Shown: positions 46,774-56,863, counted from the first letter of the stretch. The stretch: 64,000 nt of DNA from Qipengyuania oceanensis (GCF_009827535.1 NZ_WTYN01000002.1:168206-232205); one strand, 5' to 3'. Notes: generated from the letters alone by a model not told the origin. Numbers and translations: made by a program.

Positions 46774-47666
46774 CCGGCGCGCAGTTCTTCCGCCAGCAAC
46801 CTGAATTCGTCCGCGCGGGGTGAATTCTTGCGCCAGATGAGCGCGATCTCGCGCGCGGCATTCTTCGATTTCAGCGGGCGGGCGACAACGTCGGTTTCGT
46901 GCAGGATGCCCGCATCGAGCGCCATCTGCGGCAGCATCGTCACGCCGAGCCCGTTATCGACCATCTGCACCAGCGTGTGCAGCGAAGTCCCCACGACGGC
47001 GGAATTGGTGCGCAGTTCGGGGCGGTCGCACGCTTCGAGCGCATGATCCTTGAAGCAGTGCCCGTCCTCCAGCAGCAGCAGCTGGCCCTCGTCGATCATG
47101 GCCGGGGGAATCGTATCGGGCAGGTCGATGGGATCGTCCTTGGGAAAGGCCACGTAGAGCCGATCGTCCGCGATGTGTTCGACTTCGACCTCGCCTGCGG
47201 GAAAGGGCAGGGCGAGCAGCACGCAATCGGCGCGGCCGTGGTGCAGCGATTCGACCGCATCGGCACTCGGTTCCTCGCGCAGGTAGAGCTTCAGCTGGGG
47301 CCGCTCCTTGCGCAGCCGCGGCAGGATTCGCGGTAGGAAGAAGGGCGCGATCGTCGGGATGACGCTCATCCGCAATTCGCCGGAAAGCGGCTTGCCGGAC
47401 GCCTGCACCAGGTCGGACAATTCTTCCGCTTCGCGCAGCAGGCGATGTGCCTTGTCGACCACCTTGTTGCCGAGGGGCGTGAAGCGCACCACCCGGCGAC
47501 TGCGCTCCACCAGCGTCACCCCGAGCAGCGTCTCGAGCTCGCGAATCCCGGCGGACAGGGTCGATTGCGAAACGAAGCTGGCCTCGGCGGCGCGGCCGAA
47601 ATGGCCGTGCTCGTGCAGCGCAACGAGATATTGCAGCTGCTTGATCGTGGGAAGGTAGGTGCTCAC
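46770..47666 (-). CDS. oxyR: Peroxide-sensing LysR-type regulator OxyR
   Basis: A 298-residue LysR-family activator. The N-terminal helix-turn-helix (HFGRAAEASFVSQSTLSAGI) is followed by the effector domain. Two cysteines at 204 and 213 (DGHCFKDHALEACDRPEL) match the C199/C208 pair of E. coli OxyR in spacing and context, so peroxide sensing through a disulfide is well supported. The gene lies 9 bp after rnd on the same strand. No katG or ahpC is in view. Confidence 0.93.
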   Translation of the reverse strand: MSTYLPTIKQLQYLVALHEHGHFGRAAEASFVSQSTLSAGIRELETLLGVTLVERSRRVVRFTPLGNKVVDKAHRLLREAEELSDLVQASGKPLSGELRMSVIPTIAPFFLPRILPRLRKERPQLKLYLREEPSADAVESLHHGRADCVLLALPFPAGEVEVEHIADDRLYVAFPKDDPIDLPDTIPPAMIDEGQLLLLEDGHCFKDHALEACDRPELRTNSAVVGTSLHTLVQMVDNGLGVTMLPQMALDAGILHETDVVARPLKSKNAAREIALIWRKNSPRADEFRLLAEELRAG

Positions 47667-47675
47667 TTGCGCACC

Positions 47676-48878
47676 CTACTCCGCCGCGAGCCCTCCGTTC
47701 AACTCCGCTGGCATATCGTCGACGTGGGTCATCGTCAGCCGGCCTTTCTTGACCGCGAAGGCCAGCCGGCCTTCGACCAGCTCCAGCGCGTCCTTGCCGA
47801 ACACCTCGTATCGCCATCCCTCGAGGATCGGCAGGTCGCGCACACCCGCGGCAAGGGCCTCCATCTCGTCCGACCGCGTGAGCAGACGGGACGCGATATC
47901 GATCTCGCGCGAGCGGATCTTCAGCAGCAGCTTGAGCAGGTCGGCCACCAGCGCGCCTTCCTTGCCCAGCGGTGCGCCGCGCTTGGGCTTTTCCGGCATC
48001 TCTTCCTTCGAGAGCGGCTCCGCACCGGCCAGTATCTTCATCAGGCGCTTGCCGATGTCGTTGTCCTTCCAGGCATTGGAGAGGCCGCGCACCTTGACCA
48101 GATCGTCCTGCTTCTTCGGCGGATGGCTGGCGATATCGGCCAGCGTCTCGTCGCGCATGATCCGGCCACGCGGAATATTCTTGTGCTGTGCTTCGCCTTC
48201 GCGCCAGGCGGCCAGCGCTTTCAGCCTGCCCAGAACCTGTGGGTTGCGGCCCTGCTGGCGGATACGGCGCCAGGCATTTTCCGGGTCCATGCGGTAGTTC
48301 TCGGGATCGGCGAGCTTTTCCATCTCTGCATCGAGCCAGGCGCCGCGGCCCGTCTTGATGAGCTTGTTGAGGATCTTCGGGAAGATCTTGGCGAGATGGG
48401 TGACGTCGCCGATGGCGTATTCGATCTGCCTGTCTGTCAGCGGACGGCGGCTCCAGTCGGTGAAGCGCGCGCCCTTGTCGACCGGAATGTTGAGCCAGCT
48501 TTCGACCAGGTTGGCGTAACCGATCTGTTCGGACTGGCTGATCGCCATCATCGCGATCTGGGTGTCGAAGATCGGGAAGGGCGTCTTGCCGGTGAGGTTG
48601 AAGACGATCTCGACGTCCTGTCCGCCGGCATGGAAGACCTTGAGGATCTCGTCGTTGTCGCACAACAGGTCGAGCAGCGGGGCGAGGTCGATTCCCTCGG
48701 CCAGCGGATCGACTGCTGCTGCTTCCTCCTCGTTGCCGATCTGGACGAGGCAGAGTTCGGGCCAATAGGTGTTCTCGCGCATGAATTCGGTGTCGACGCA
48801 GACGAATTCGGATTTGGCGAGCCGCTCGCAAAGATCGCGGAGCGTGTCGGTATCGGTAATCAGGTCGTGTATTTTCAT
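47676..48878 (-). CDS. rnd: Ribonuclease D
   Basis: A 400-residue 3'-5' exoribonuclease for tRNA and small-RNA 3' trimming. The DEDD exonuclease motif FVCVDTEFMRENTYWPELCL starts the catalytic domain, and an HRDC domain follows. The ATG at 48878 (MKIHDLITDTDTL) is used; the 53 residues ahead of it in the open frame are a non-coding Gly/Arg-rich leader. It appears to be co-transcribed with oxyR (9 bp gap). Confidence 0.95.
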   Translation of the reverse strand: MKIHDLITDTDTLRDLCERLAKSEFVCVDTEFMRENTYWPELCLVQIGNEEEAAAVDPLAEGIDLAPLLDLLCDNDEILKVFHAGGQDVEIVFNLTGKTPFPIFDTQIAMMAISQSEQIGYANLVESWLNIPVDKGARFTDWSRRPLTDRQIEYAIGDVTHLAKIFPKILNKLIKTGRGAWLDAEMEKLADPENYRMDPENAWRRIRQQGRNPQVLGRLKALAAWREGEAQHKNIPRGRIMRDETLADIASHPPKKQDDLVKVRGLSNAWKDNDIGKRLMKILAGAEPLSKEEMPEKPKRGAPLGKEGALVADLLKLLLKIRSREIDIASRLLTRSDEMEALAAGVRDLPILEGWRYEVFGKDALELVEGRLAFAVKKGRLTMTHVDDMPAELNGGLAAE

Positions 48879-49062
48879 CGTTTCATTTCTTGCTTGGGGC
48901 GGAGTGCCACCCACCGGGCCTTTCGGCCCAATCCCTGTCGAGCGACCCGGCTTGACAAAAAGCCGGGCTTGCCCTGTTAGCGCGCGCGATTCCCCGCTAG
49001 AGGAGCGCGCATTCAACGCGCCGCGCCCTAGCGCCATAGCTCCGAAAATGGAAAGATTTTAG

Positions 49063-50919
49063 ATGCACGCCTATCGTACCCACAACTGCGCACAGCTGAC
49101 CAAGGAAAACGTCGGCGAAACCGTCCGCCTGTCGGGCTGGGTGCACAACAAGCGCGACCACGGCGGCGTGCTGTTCGTCGACCTGCGCGATCACTACGGC
49201 ATCACCCAGATCGTCGCCGACAGCGATAGCGCGGCGCTGCCGGTGCTGGAGAAGCTCAGGCTGGAATCGGTCGTCACGATCGACGGCACGGTCAAGGCGC
49301 GCGACGAGGTCGCGGTGAACAAGAACCTGCCGACCGGCGAGATCGAGGTGTTCGCCCGCGCGGTCGAGATCCAGAGCCGCGCCGAGGACCTCCCGTTGAT
49401 CGTCAACCAGGCGGAAGACTATCCGGAGGAAACCCGGCTCAAGTACCGCTTCGTCGACCTGCGGCGCGAGCGCGTCCATGCCAACATCATGCTGCGCAAC
49501 AAGGTCATCACCTCGCTGCGCAACCGCATGATCGAGCAGGGCTTCTCCGAGTTCCAGACGCCGATCCTCGGCGCCTCCTCGCCCGAAGGCGCGCGCGACT
49601 ATCTCGTGCCGAGCCGCCTCCATCCGGGCCGCTTCTACGCGCTCCCGCAGGCGCCGCAGATGTTCAAGCAGCTGCTGATGGTCGCAGGGTTCGACCGCTA
49701 TTTCCAGATCGCGCCGTGCTTCCGCGACGAGGATTTGCGCGCCGACCGTTCGCCGGAATTCTACCAGCTCGATTTCGAAATGAGCTTCGTCACGCAGGAA
49801 GACGTGTTCCAGGCGATCGAGCCGGTCCTTGCCGGCGTGTTCGCGGAATTTTCGGGCGGCAAGAGCGTGACCCCTGCGGGCGAGTTTCCGCGCATCCCCT
49901 ATGCCGAGGCGATGCTGAAATACGGTAGCGACAAGCCCGACCTGCGCAACCCGCTGATCATTTCGGACGTCACCGATCATTTCACAACGTCCGGCTTCGG
50001 CCTGTTCGAAAAAATCGTCGGCACCGGTGGCCGCGTGCGCGTGGTCCCGGCTCCCGATACGCACGAGAAAAGCCGCAAGTTCTTCGACGAGATGAACGAC
50101 TGGGCACGCAAGGAAGGCTTCGCCGGACTCGGCTACGTTACCCGCAAGGGCGGCGAGTTCGGCGGCCCGATCGCGAAAAACCACGGGACCGAGGGTATGG
50201 AAAAGCTCTATGCCGAGCTGGGACTGGGCGAAAACGACGGCCTGTTCTTTGCCGCGGGCAAGGAGAAGGACGCCGCCAAGCTGGCCGGAGCGGCGCGCAC
50301 TCGTGTCGCCGAGGAACTGGGCCTGATCGAGCAAGACTGTTTCAAGTTCTGCTGGATCGTCGATTTCCCGATGTTCGAGTACGACGAAGACTTGAAAAAG
50401 GTCGATTTCAGCCACAATCCTTTCTCGATGCCGCAGGGCGAGATGGAAGCGCTCGAGACCAAGGATCCTCTCGATATCCTGGCGTGGCAATACGACATCG
50501 TCTGCAACGGCTACGAGCTGTCTAGCGGCGCCATTCGTAACCATCGCCCGGACATCATGTACAAGGCGTTCGAGATCGCCGGCTATTCGCAGGCCGACGT
50601 GGATGCGAACTTCTCCGGCATGATCGAGGCATTCAAGCTCGGCGCGCCGCCGCACGGTGGCTCGGCCCCGGGTATCGATCGCATCGTGATGCTGCTCGCA
50701 GATGAGCCGAACATCCGCGAAGTGATCGCTTTCCCGCTCAATCAGCGGGCACAGGACCTGATGATGGGGGCTCCGAGCCTCGTCAGCCCGAAACAGCTGC
50801 GCGAAGTGCATATCCAGCTGACACCTCAAGCGCGCGAGGCGGTCGAAAATGCCAATCCGGCAGAGGCCGTCGACATGAATTCGAACGCAACGGCGCGCGA
50901 CGTCAGCCCCGACAACTGA
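49063..50919 (+). CDS. aspS: Aspartyl-tRNA synthetase (bacterial type)
   Basis: A 618-residue class II synthetase. The OB-fold anticodon domain ([20 protein letters not shown]) is followed by the class II catalytic core with an inserted GAD domain and motif 3 ([14 protein letters not shown]). Long bacterial-type enzymes of this lineage may be non-discriminating (Asp/Asn) where GatCAB supplies Asn-tRNA; that cannot be settled here. Confidence 0.97.
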   Translation: MHAYRTHNCAQLTKENVGETVRLSGWVHNKRDHGGVLFVDLRDHYGITQIVADSDSAALPVLEKLRLESVVTIDGTVKARDEVAVNKNLPTGEIEVFARAVEIQSRAEDLPLIVNQAEDYPEETRLKYRFVDLRRERVHANIMLRNKVITSLRNRMIEQGFSEFQTPILGASSPEGARDYLVPSRLHPGRFYALPQAPQMFKQLLMVAGFDRYFQIAPCFRDEDLRADRSPEFYQLDFEMSFVTQEDVFQAIEPVLAGVFAEFSGGKSVTPAGEFPRIPYAEAMLKYGSDKPDLRNPLIISDVTDHFTTSGFGLFEKIVGTGGRVRVVPAPDTHEKSRKFFDEMNDWARKEGFAGLGYVTRKGGEFGGPIAKNHGTEGMEKLYAELGLGENDGLFFAAGKEKDAAKLAGAARTRVAEELGLIEQDCFKFCWIVDFPMFEYDEDLKKVDFSHNPFSMPQGEMEALETKDPLDILAWQYDIVCNGYELSSGAIRNHRPDIMYKAFEIAGYSQADVDANFSGMIEAFKLGAPPHGGSAPGIDRIVMLLADEPNIREVIAFPLNQRAQDLMMGAPSLVSPKQLREVHIQLTPQAREAVENANPAEAVDMNSNATARDVSPDN

Positions 50920-50935
50920 TAACCGACAATGGAAA

Positions 50936-50959
50936 GGGCGCGGAATTGCTTCCGCGCCC
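50936..50959. terminator. Bidirectional hairpin between aspS and the PA2169-family gene
   Basis: A perfect 10-bp stem (GGGCGCGGAA/TTCCGCGCCC) with a TTGC loop. The T-run is short (TTT on the minus strand), so it is a weak two-way terminator. Confidence 0.6.
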
Positions 50960-50994
50960 CGGCACCGGTCTGATCCGGTTGGTATCGAAATCGA

Positions 50995-51426
50995 TCAGTC
51001 GTACTGCTTCTCGATCATGTCGCCGAACTGTTCGCCGCGGCAGATATCGTCGTAGCATTGCTGGACGATCGCACGCTCGCTGGCTTCCAGCTGATCGCTT
51101 TCGAGAGCCTTCTCGAACTTGCCCTTGAGGTAGTCTTCACCTTCCTCGACGCGCTCTGCGACATTGTCGTCGCTGTTGCCGAACATGCTGGTGATGCTCT
51201 GCCACATCTGGTGGACTTCACCGGACAGCGTGCCCTTGGTCACGAGTTCGTCGCCCTGGCGCTCGAGCTCTGCATTCATCTGCTGCAGGGTCTGCTCGCG
51301 CTGCTGGCCACGCGCGGCAAGCGCCTGCTTCAGCTGGGGGCTGTCTGCCTTCTCGGCCGCCTGTCGGTAGCCTTCGACCGAATCGAAGGTGGTGTCGGTA
51401 AGGGATTTGAACGTCGTGGTAGCCAT
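50995..51426 (-). CDS. PA2169-family four-helix-bundle stress protein (DUF2383)
   Basis: A 143-residue helical protein (MATTTFKSLTDTTFDSVEGY RQAAEKA...) with Gln/Glu-rich amphipathic helices. The family pattern (VERGED-like VEEGEDYLKGKFEKAL, and AIVQQCYDDI) matches the ferritin-like PA2169/DUF2383 group found in stress regulons. An AGAAAGG site lies 8 bp before the ATG. An EcfG promoter (51468-51493) lies about 45 bp upstream. Biochemical function is unknown. Confidence 0.9.
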   Translation of the reverse strand: MATTTFKSLTDTTFDSVEGYRQAAEKADSPQLKQALAARGQQREQTLQQMNAELERQGDELVTKGTLSGEVHQMWQSITSMFGNSDDNVAERVEEGEDYLKGKFEKALESDQLEASERAIVQQCYDDICRGEQFGDMIEKQYD

Positions 51427-51467
51427 CTGAAAACCTTTCTGTTTTCGTCGTTTGCTTGTGTCCTTCC

Positions 51468-51493
51468 AACGTCCGGTCGGGCGCAAGCGTTCC
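51468..51493 (-). promoter_or_regulatory. EcfG-type general stress promoter for the PA2169-family gene
   Basis: On the minus strand GGAAC (51493-51489), 17 bp, then CGTT (51471-51468). This is the same consensus as at 41666-41690 upstream of csbD, with one more base of spacer. Confidence 0.75.
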
Positions 51494-51592
51494 GGACTGT
51501 GGCTCACTCGCGACGAGTTGCCCTTGCACTGCGCCGCGCCGTTCATTAGGGCCGGACGTAATCGAAAAACCCAATCCAAAAGGGATATGTAA

Positions 51593-51829
51593 ATGAGCGA
51601 TACTGCTGACCGCGTTCAGAAAATTGTCGTCGAACATCTCGGTGTCGAAGCCGACAAGGTGACCCAGGACGCGAGCTTCATCGACGATCTTGGCGCGGAC
51701 AGCCTCGACATCGTCGAACTGGTGATGGCTTTCGAAGAGGAATTCGGTGTCGAAATCCCGGACGACGCTGCCGAGAAGATCACCACGGTCGGCGACGCCA
51801 CCAAGTACATCGAAGAGCACAAGGGCTGA
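51593..51829 (+). CDS. acpP: Acyl carrier protein
   Basis: A 78-residue acidic carrier. The phosphopantetheine site is [20 protein letters not shown] with Ser37. AAAAGGG precedes the ATG. It is followed by fabF. Confidence 0.98.
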   Translation: MSDTADRVQKIVVEHLGVEADKVTQDASFIDDLGADSLDIVELVMAFEEEFGVEIPDDAAEKITTVGDATKYIEEHKG

Positions 51830-51949
51830 TCTGCCCGCCTGCCGCGCGCCACACGCGTGCGGCGGGGCTCGATCCCTGCCCGGCGCAGGGAAGGCAGGCT
51901 CGGCCCCTCGCAGGGTTGGGCCTGTTGCATTTCTGACGGAGAGTAGCGC

Positions 51950-53209
51950 ATGCGGCGAGTAGTCGTCACCGGTCTTGGTCTTGTCACTCCGCTCGGCGGA
52001 GACGTCGAGACGTCATGGTCCAACCTGATCGCGGGCAAGAGCGGGGCAGGTCCGATCACCCGCTTCGACGCTTCGGACCAGAAATGCCAGATCGCCTGCG
52101 AGGTCAAACCGACCGACCACGAATACGGCTTCGATCCGGACAAGAGGGTCGATCACAAGGTCCAGCGCCAGGTCGATCCCTTCATCATCTACGGCATCGA
52201 TGCAGCCGGCCAGGCGCTCGAGGATGCCGGGCTCGTCGACATGGACGACGACCTCAAGATGCGCACCGGCTGCTCGATCGGTTCAGGTATCGGCGGCCTG
52301 CCGGGCATCGAGAGCGAAAGCATCGTCCTGAAGGAACGCGGCCCGAGCCGGGTCAGCCCGCACTTCGTCCACGGGCGCCTGATCAATCTCATCAGCGGAC
52401 AGGTCTCGATCAAATACGGGCTCATGGGTCCGAACCATGCCGTCGTCACCGCTTGTTCGACCGGCGCGCATTCCATCGGCGACGCCGCCCGCATGATCAA
52501 GGATGGCGATGCCGACGTGATGCTGGCAGGCGGCGCGGAATCGACAATCAATCCGCTCGGCGTGGCCGGTTTCGCGCAGGCACGCGCGCTCAACATGAGC
52601 ATGAACGACCGACCGACCGAGGCCAGTCGTCCCTACGACAAGGACCGCGACGGCTTCGTCATGGGCGAGGGCGCTGGCGTCGTCGTGCTCGAGGAATACG
52701 AGCACGCCAAGGCGCGCGGCGCGAAGATCTATGCCGAGGTCGTCGGCTACGGCCTGTCGGGCGATGCCTACCACGTCACCGCGCCGCATCCCGAAGGCAA
52801 GGGCGCCGAACTCGCCATGCGCATGGCGTTGAAAAAGGCCGGGCTCGAGCCGTGTGACATCGATTACGTCAATGCGCACGGCACTTCGACCATGGCCGAC
52901 ACGATCGAGCTGGCCGCAGTCAAGCGCGTGCTCGGCGACGACCTGTGCGGGGCCAGCATGAGCAGCACCAAGTCTGCAATCGGCCACCTGCTCGGCGGTG
53001 CCGGAGCGGTCGAAGCGATCTTCTGCATCCTCGCCATCCGCGATCAGATCGTGCCGCCGACGCTCAATCTCGACAATCCGGACGATGGCACCGAAGGCGT
53101 CGACCTGGTGCCCAAGCAGGCCAAGAAGCGCGAAGTGAAGGCCGCGCTCAACAACAGCTTCGGCTTCGGCGGAACCAACGCCTCGCTGATCGTCAAGGCG
53201 GTCGACTGA
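51950..53209 (+). CDS. fabF: 3-oxoacyl-ACP synthase II
   Basis: A 419-residue elongating condensing enzyme. The Cys-His-His triad is visible in VVTACSTGAHSIGDAARMIK, NAHGTSTMADTIELAAVKRV and SAIGHLLGGAGAVEAIFC. The 120-bp gap from acpP may contain its own promoter. The 3' end is followed by mltG after 1 bp. Confidence 0.97.
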   Translation: MRRVVVTGLGLVTPLGGDVETSWSNLIAGKSGAGPITRFDASDQKCQIACEVKPTDHEYGFDPDKRVDHKVQRQVDPFIIYGIDAAGQALEDAGLVDMDDDLKMRTGCSIGSGIGGLPGIESESIVLKERGPSRVSPHFVHGRLINLISGQVSIKYGLMGPNHAVVTACSTGAHSIGDAARMIKDGDADVMLAGGAESTINPLGVAGFAQARALNMSMNDRPTEASRPYDKDRDGFVMGEGAGVVVLEEYEHAKARGAKIYAEVVGYGLSGDAYHVTAPHPEGKGAELAMRMALKKAGLEPCDIDYVNAHGTSTMADTIELAAVKRVLGDDLCGASMSSTKSAIGHLLGGAGAVEAIFCILAIRDQIVPPTLNLDNPDDGTEGVDLVPKQAKKREVKAALNNSFGFGGTNASLIVKAVD

Positions 53210-53210
53210 C

Positions 53211-54173
53211 TTGAAGAAACTGGGTTGCCTCGTCGCCCTGGTGCTGGCGGCGCTGGCCGCGATCGCCTTGCTCGCGTCGAATCTCGGCTCGACGACGCTC
53301 GAGAAGGACACGGCCTTCATCGTGCCATCGGGCTCGTCGCTGACTTCGGTCGCACAGAAACTGGAAGAGGAGGGGGTCATCTCCTCCGCCGACGGCTTCC
53401 TTCTTCGGGCGAAGCTTTTCGGCGGCAATGCGCCGATCCAGGCTGGCGAGTTCGAACTGACCCCTGCCATGGACCAGGGAGAAATTCTCGCGGCTTTCCA
53501 GTCGGGCGACGTGATCCGGCGCTTCGTGACCATTCCCGAGGGCCTGCCCTCGATCATGGTCCACGAGAAGCTGATGGCGCAGGACGTGCTGACGGGCGAA
53601 GTCCCGGTCCCGGCAGAAGGCTCCGTGCTGCCCGATACCTATGATTTCGAACGCGGCGAGGCACGCAGCGCCGTGGTCAAGCGGATGCAGGACGCGATGA
53701 GCAAGTTCCTCGCGGACGCGTGGAAAAAGCGCGGCAAGAACACTGTCGTGAAGACGCCGGAGGAAGCGATTATCCTCGCCTCGATCGTGGAAAAGGAAAC
53801 CGCCCAGGCAGACGAGCGGCGGATGGTCGCGGGCGTATTGTCCAACCGGGTGCGGATCGGCATGGCGCTCGGCGCCGATGCGACGACGATCTATCCGATC
53901 ACCAAGGGCAAGCCGCTGGGACGGCGGATCCGCGTCTCCGAACTGCGCGATCGCAACCCCTACAACACGCGCGCCATTGCCGGGCTGCCGATCGGTCCGA
54001 TCACCAATCCCGGCCGCGAAAGCATCGAGGCGGTGCTCAACCCGGCCGACACCGACGCGCTCTACTACGTCGCGGACGGTACCGGTGGGCATGTGTTCTC
54101 GAAAACGCTGGAGGAGCACAACGCGAACGCCGCGAAGTGGAGGCAGCTGCGGCGCGAGCGGGGCGAGATGTGA
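53211..54173 (+). CDS. mltG: Endolytic peptidoglycan transglycosylase MltG
   Basis: A 320-residue YceG-family enzyme that cuts nascent peptidoglycan glycan strands. It has one N-terminal membrane anchor (CLVALVLAALAAIALLASNL), a LysM-like subdomain, and the catalytic segment ILASIVEKETAQADERRMVA with the essential Glu. The start is TTG at 53211, directly after fabF; no ATG fits better. The acpP-fabF-mltG order is common. Confidence 0.93.
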   Translation: MKKLGCLVALVLAALAAIALLASNLGSTTLEKDTAFIVPSGSSLTSVAQKLEEEGVISSADGFLLRAKLFGGNAPIQAGEFELTPAMDQGEILAAFQSGDVIRRFVTIPEGLPSIMVHEKLMAQDVLTGEVPVPAEGSVLPDTYDFERGEARSAVVKRMQDAMSKFLADAWKKRGKNTVVKTPEEAIILASIVEKETAQADERRMVAGVLSNRVRIGMALGADATTIYPITKGKPLGRRIRVSELRDRNPYNTRAIAGLPIGPITNPGRESIEAVLNPADTDALYYVADGTGGHVFSKTLEEHNANAAKWRQLRRERGEM

Positions 54174-54706
54174 GCGGGTTCAACCCCGAAAGGCCTCCCT
54201 TCGTCGTCACCGCGGCGCTGCCGCCGGATATCCATGCCTGGGCCGACGGATTGCGAAAGGCGCATTTCCCGCCCGAGCGCAATTTCCTCCAGGCCCACGT
54301 GACGCTGTTCCACTCGCTGTTACCCTCACTGTTCGACGAATTGCAGACGGTCCTGCCGGGTTTCGCCGCCGAGTACGCCGCGCCTCACGCAGCGATTACC
54401 GGGCTGATGAACATGGGGCGGGGGACCGCCATCGCAGTCGAAAGCCAGCAGATGCTCTCGATCCGCCAAGCGATCGCAGACCGCTTCCACGGCACGCTGA
54501 CTTCGCAGGATCAGCACAAGCCGCGCCTTCACATCACGGTGCAGAACAAGGTTTCCCCGGATGATGCCAAGACGCTTCAGCGCGAACTGGAGCCGCAAGT
54601 GGAGCGGCGCGAATTCGCCTTTCCCGCGCTCGAATTGCACATCTATCGCGGCGGTCCGTGGGAGTTCGTCAAGCGCTGGGCCTTCCGGGGTAAACAGCAC
54701 GGTTGA
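54170..54706 (+). CDS. 2'-5' RNA ligase/phosphodiesterase-fold (LigT-like) protein
   Basis: A 178-residue 2H-phosphoesterase-superfamily protein. Two HxT/S motifs are present: HVTLFHSL around residue 43 and HITVQNK around 126. Such proteins handle cyclic phosphates or 2'-5' bonds in RNA. The GTG start overlaps the mltG stop (GTGA), so it is coupled to mltG. The biological substrate is unknown. Confidence 0.85.
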   Translation: MSGFNPERPPFVVTAALPPDIHAWADGLRKAHFPPERNFLQAHVTLFHSLLPSLFDELQTVLPGFAAEYAAPHAAITGLMNMGRGTAIAVESQQMLSIRQAIADRFHGTLTSQDQHKPRLHITVQNKVSPDDAKTLQRELEPQVERREFAFPALELHIYRGGPWEFVKRWAFRGKQHG

Positions 54707-54797
54707 CCGGGGCGATACTGCGCCCTAAATGCGCCGCCTGCCGGGCGGTGATATCGCATCGGCAAGCCCTTGCCGATCGCATTTCGGCAGACCTTGG

Positions 54798-54874
54798 GGC
54801 GGAGTAGCTCAGCTGGTTAGAGCAGCGGAATCATAATCCGCGTGTCGGGGGTTCAAGTCCCTCCTCCGCTACCA
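54798..54874 (+). tRNA. tRNA-Met (elongator, CAU)
   Basis: The cloverleaf has acceptor GGCGGAG/CTCCGCT, anticodon CAT in the context AATCATAATC (elongator type), and encoded CCA. Its 3' end (54858-54874) is duplicated at 60353-60369, suggesting use as an integration site. Confidence 0.95.
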
Positions 54875-55110
54875 ATACAGTCGCCCTGGTCCGCAGATGA
54901 ATGAATTGAACTCCGGTTCAGGCGATCTACCAGTTCGCGCCGCGCCACGAAATAGAGGCCGGTGCCAAGGGCAAGCAGAGCTCCCAGCAAATAGAACGCA
55001 TCGGCCGGGGCCTGGATGATCGTGAAGATTGCGAAGAAGGCGCCGACCGCGATTACCGGCCACCAGTAGATCGATAGACGGCCGTCATTGCCCTTATCCG
55101 CCCGGCGCAT
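54853..55110 (-). CDS. Possible small membrane protein running into tRNA-Met
   Basis: An 85-residue frame with two hydrophobic stretches (WWPVIAVGAFFAIFTIIQAP and AFYLLGALLALGTGLYFV) and native-looking codon use. The stop lies inside tRNA-Met, so the natural C-terminus may have been lost when sequence was joined here. An alternative start at 55209 would overlap the pseudogene. No ribosome site of note. Confidence 0.35.
   Translation of the reverse strand: MRRADKGNDGRLSIYWWPVIAVGAFFAIFTIIQAPADAFYLLGALLALGTGLYFVARRELVDRLNRSSIHSSADQGDCIGSGGGT
54858..54874 (+). repeat. 17-bp direct repeat, copy 1 (putative att at the tRNA-Met 3' end)
   Basis: TCCCTCCTCCGCTACCA, the 3' end of tRNA-Met including CCA. 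An identical copy lies at 60353-60369; flanking bases differ on both sides. Confidence 0.7.
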
Positions 55111-55140
55111 GAGCCTGACGAAGGCAGCGAATACCACTAG

Positions 55141-55457
55141 CACCGCGCCCTTCGCTCTGTCGGCGTGGAGCGCGAAGAGACCCTGCGGCTCGACGAAGGG
55201 CTGGCCCACGGTACGGTCGGCGCGGTCGCACTCGACCGGCGCGGGGGCCTTGCTGCTGCGACATCGACAGGCGGCCTCCTGGGCAAGCGCGCGGGGCGCG
55301 TGGGCGAAACGCCTATCACCGGCATCGGCATTGGGCCGACGGTGAAGTCGCGATCAGTTGCACCGGCATCGGCGAGGTCATCATGCCGTCCAATTCCGCT
55401 GGAATGAAGCGGGCGGTGGCAGGCTCGCGCATCGCCCGCGAGGTGGCAATCCTGTAA
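55141..55457 (+). pseudogene. Degenerate isoaspartyl peptidase / type-2 asparaginase (beta-subunit remnant)
   Basis: The frame 55141-55407 reads [40 protein letters not shown], which is the nucleophile-threonine segment of Ntn-hydrolase asparaginases. Past about 55330 the match continues in a different frame ([18 protein letters not shown], then AGSRIAREVAIL and a stop at 55457), so there is at least one frameshift. The alpha-subunit half (about 170 residues) is missing, because an in-frame stop lies at 55138. No function is expected. Confidence 0.75.
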
Positions 55458-55657
55458 CGCTTTCGCCACCGAGCCGCGAACTCGCAGGCCCCGGCGTGTC
55501 GCAGCACGGCGTGTCACGGGGCATGACCTCATTAATGCTAGGCCGGCAGGCGTGTCTGCGCGGTTGCCTCTCCGGGTCGGTTCGTCTCATAGGGCTTCAT
55601 CGCGCCAGCCGACCGGAACATCCGGTCGGTCCGGCCATGCCTGCAAGGTGAGGAAAC

Positions 55658-56863
55658 ATGCTCGATAAGATCAGTGATCGCGCTCGCGAAATCGGCGACG
55701 AGGTGGAGCGCTTCGTGCGCGAGGTTGTCGTGCCTTACGAGAGCGACCCGCGCCGCGATCATCACGGCGCGCCGACCGATGCGCTGATGCACGAGATGCG
55801 GGCCAAGGCGCGCGATGCAGGTGTGCTGACCCCGCATATTCTGGAGGACGGCTCGCACCTGACGCAGGTCGAGACGGCTTACGTCCTGATCCGCAGCGGG
55901 CTCTCGCCGCTGGGCCCGCTGGCGCTCAACACCGCCGCGCCCGACGAGGGCAACATGTACCTGCTCGGCCACGTCGGCTCGGATCATCTCAAGGAAAAAT
56001 TCCTGCGCAAGATGGTGGCGGGCGAAGCGCGCAGCGCCTTCCTCATGACCGAGCCTGCCGTCGATGGCGGAGCGGGTTCGGACCCCTCGATGATGCAGAC
56101 GACCTGTCGACGCGACGGCAATCACTGGGTGGTGAACGGGACCAAGGCCTTCATTACCGGCGCCGACGGGGCTGGCGTCGGGATCGTTATGGCGAAGTCC
56201 GAGGAGCCAGACAGCGCAGGCGGTGCATGCATGTTCCTGGTCGATCTGCCGGATCCCGCGATCCGCATCGACCACGTCCCGAATACGATCGACAGTTCGA
56301 TGCCCGGCGGCCATGCCACCGTTCGGATCGAGGGCCTGCGCGTGCCTGCCGACCAGATGCTAGGCGATGCGGGCGAAGGCTTCAAATACGCTCAGATCCG
56401 CCTCAGCCCGGCGCGGCTCAGCCACTGCATGCGCTGGCTCGGGGCCTGCATCCGTGCGCACGAGATTGCGACCGACTATGCCTGCCGCCGCATGGCTTTC
56501 GGCAAGCAGCTGATCGACCACGAAGGTGTCGGCTTCATGCTCGCGGAGAACCGGATCGATCTCAAGCAGGCCGAGCTGATGGTCTATTGGTGCGCGGACG
56601 TGCTCGACACCGGGGACCTTGGAACGACCGAGAGCAGCATGGCCAAGGTCGCGGTTTCCGAAGCCCTCATGCGGATCGCCGATCGCTGCGTACAGGTCAT
56701 GGGCGGAACCGGCGTGACCGACAAGACGATCGTCGAGCAGGTGTTTCGCGAAATCCGGGCTTTCCGGATCTATGACGGGCCGACCGAGGTGCACAAGTGG
56801 TCCCTCGCAAAGAAGATCAAGCGCGAATGGCGTGAAGCGGACGCGACCGCGGATCGCGACTGA
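55658..56863 (+). CDS. Acyl-CoA dehydrogenase (ACAD10/11-like)
   Basis: A 401-residue FAD enzyme that oxidises acyl-CoA thioesters. The middle beta domain has [20 protein letters not shown], and the C-terminal helical domain includes [20 protein letters not shown]. At the usual catalytic Glu position the sequence is [17 protein letters not shown]; Asp/Gly here is typical of ACAD10/11-type subfamilies. GTGAGGAAAC precedes the ATG. Base composition is host-like. It is followed by the cysteine-synthase-like gene after 106 bp. Confidence 0.92.
   Translation: MLDKISDRAREIGDEVERFVREVVVPYESDPRRDHHGAPTDALMHEMRAKARDAGVLTPHILEDGSHLTQVETAYVLIRSGLSPLGPLALNTAAPDEGNMYLLGHVGSDHLKEKFLRKMVAGEARSAFLMTEPAVDGGAGSDPSMMQTTCRRDGNHWVVNGTKAFITGADGAGVGIVMAKSEEPDSAGGACMFLVDLPDPAIRIDHVPNTIDSSMPGGHATVRIEGLRVPADQMLGDAGEGFKYAQIRLSPARLSHCMRWLGACIRAHEIATDYACRRMAFGKQLIDHEGVGFMLAENRIDLKQAELMVYWCADVLDTGDLGTTESSMAKVAVSEALMRIADRCVQVMGGTGVTDKTIVEQVFREIRAFRIYDGPTEVHKWSLAKKIKREWREADATADRD

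Noticed and set aside
46954..48831. 625-codon minus-strand frame spanning oxyR and rnd
   Set aside because: Same strand, wrong frame; Arg-rich shadow across two well-supported genes.
48997..50829. 610-codon frame antisense to aspS
   Set aside because: Shadow of a conserved essential gene; no motifs.
55137..55532. 131-codon minus-strand ORF over the asparaginase remnant
   Set aside because: The plus strand carries the clear homology; the antisense frame is Arg/Pro-rich.
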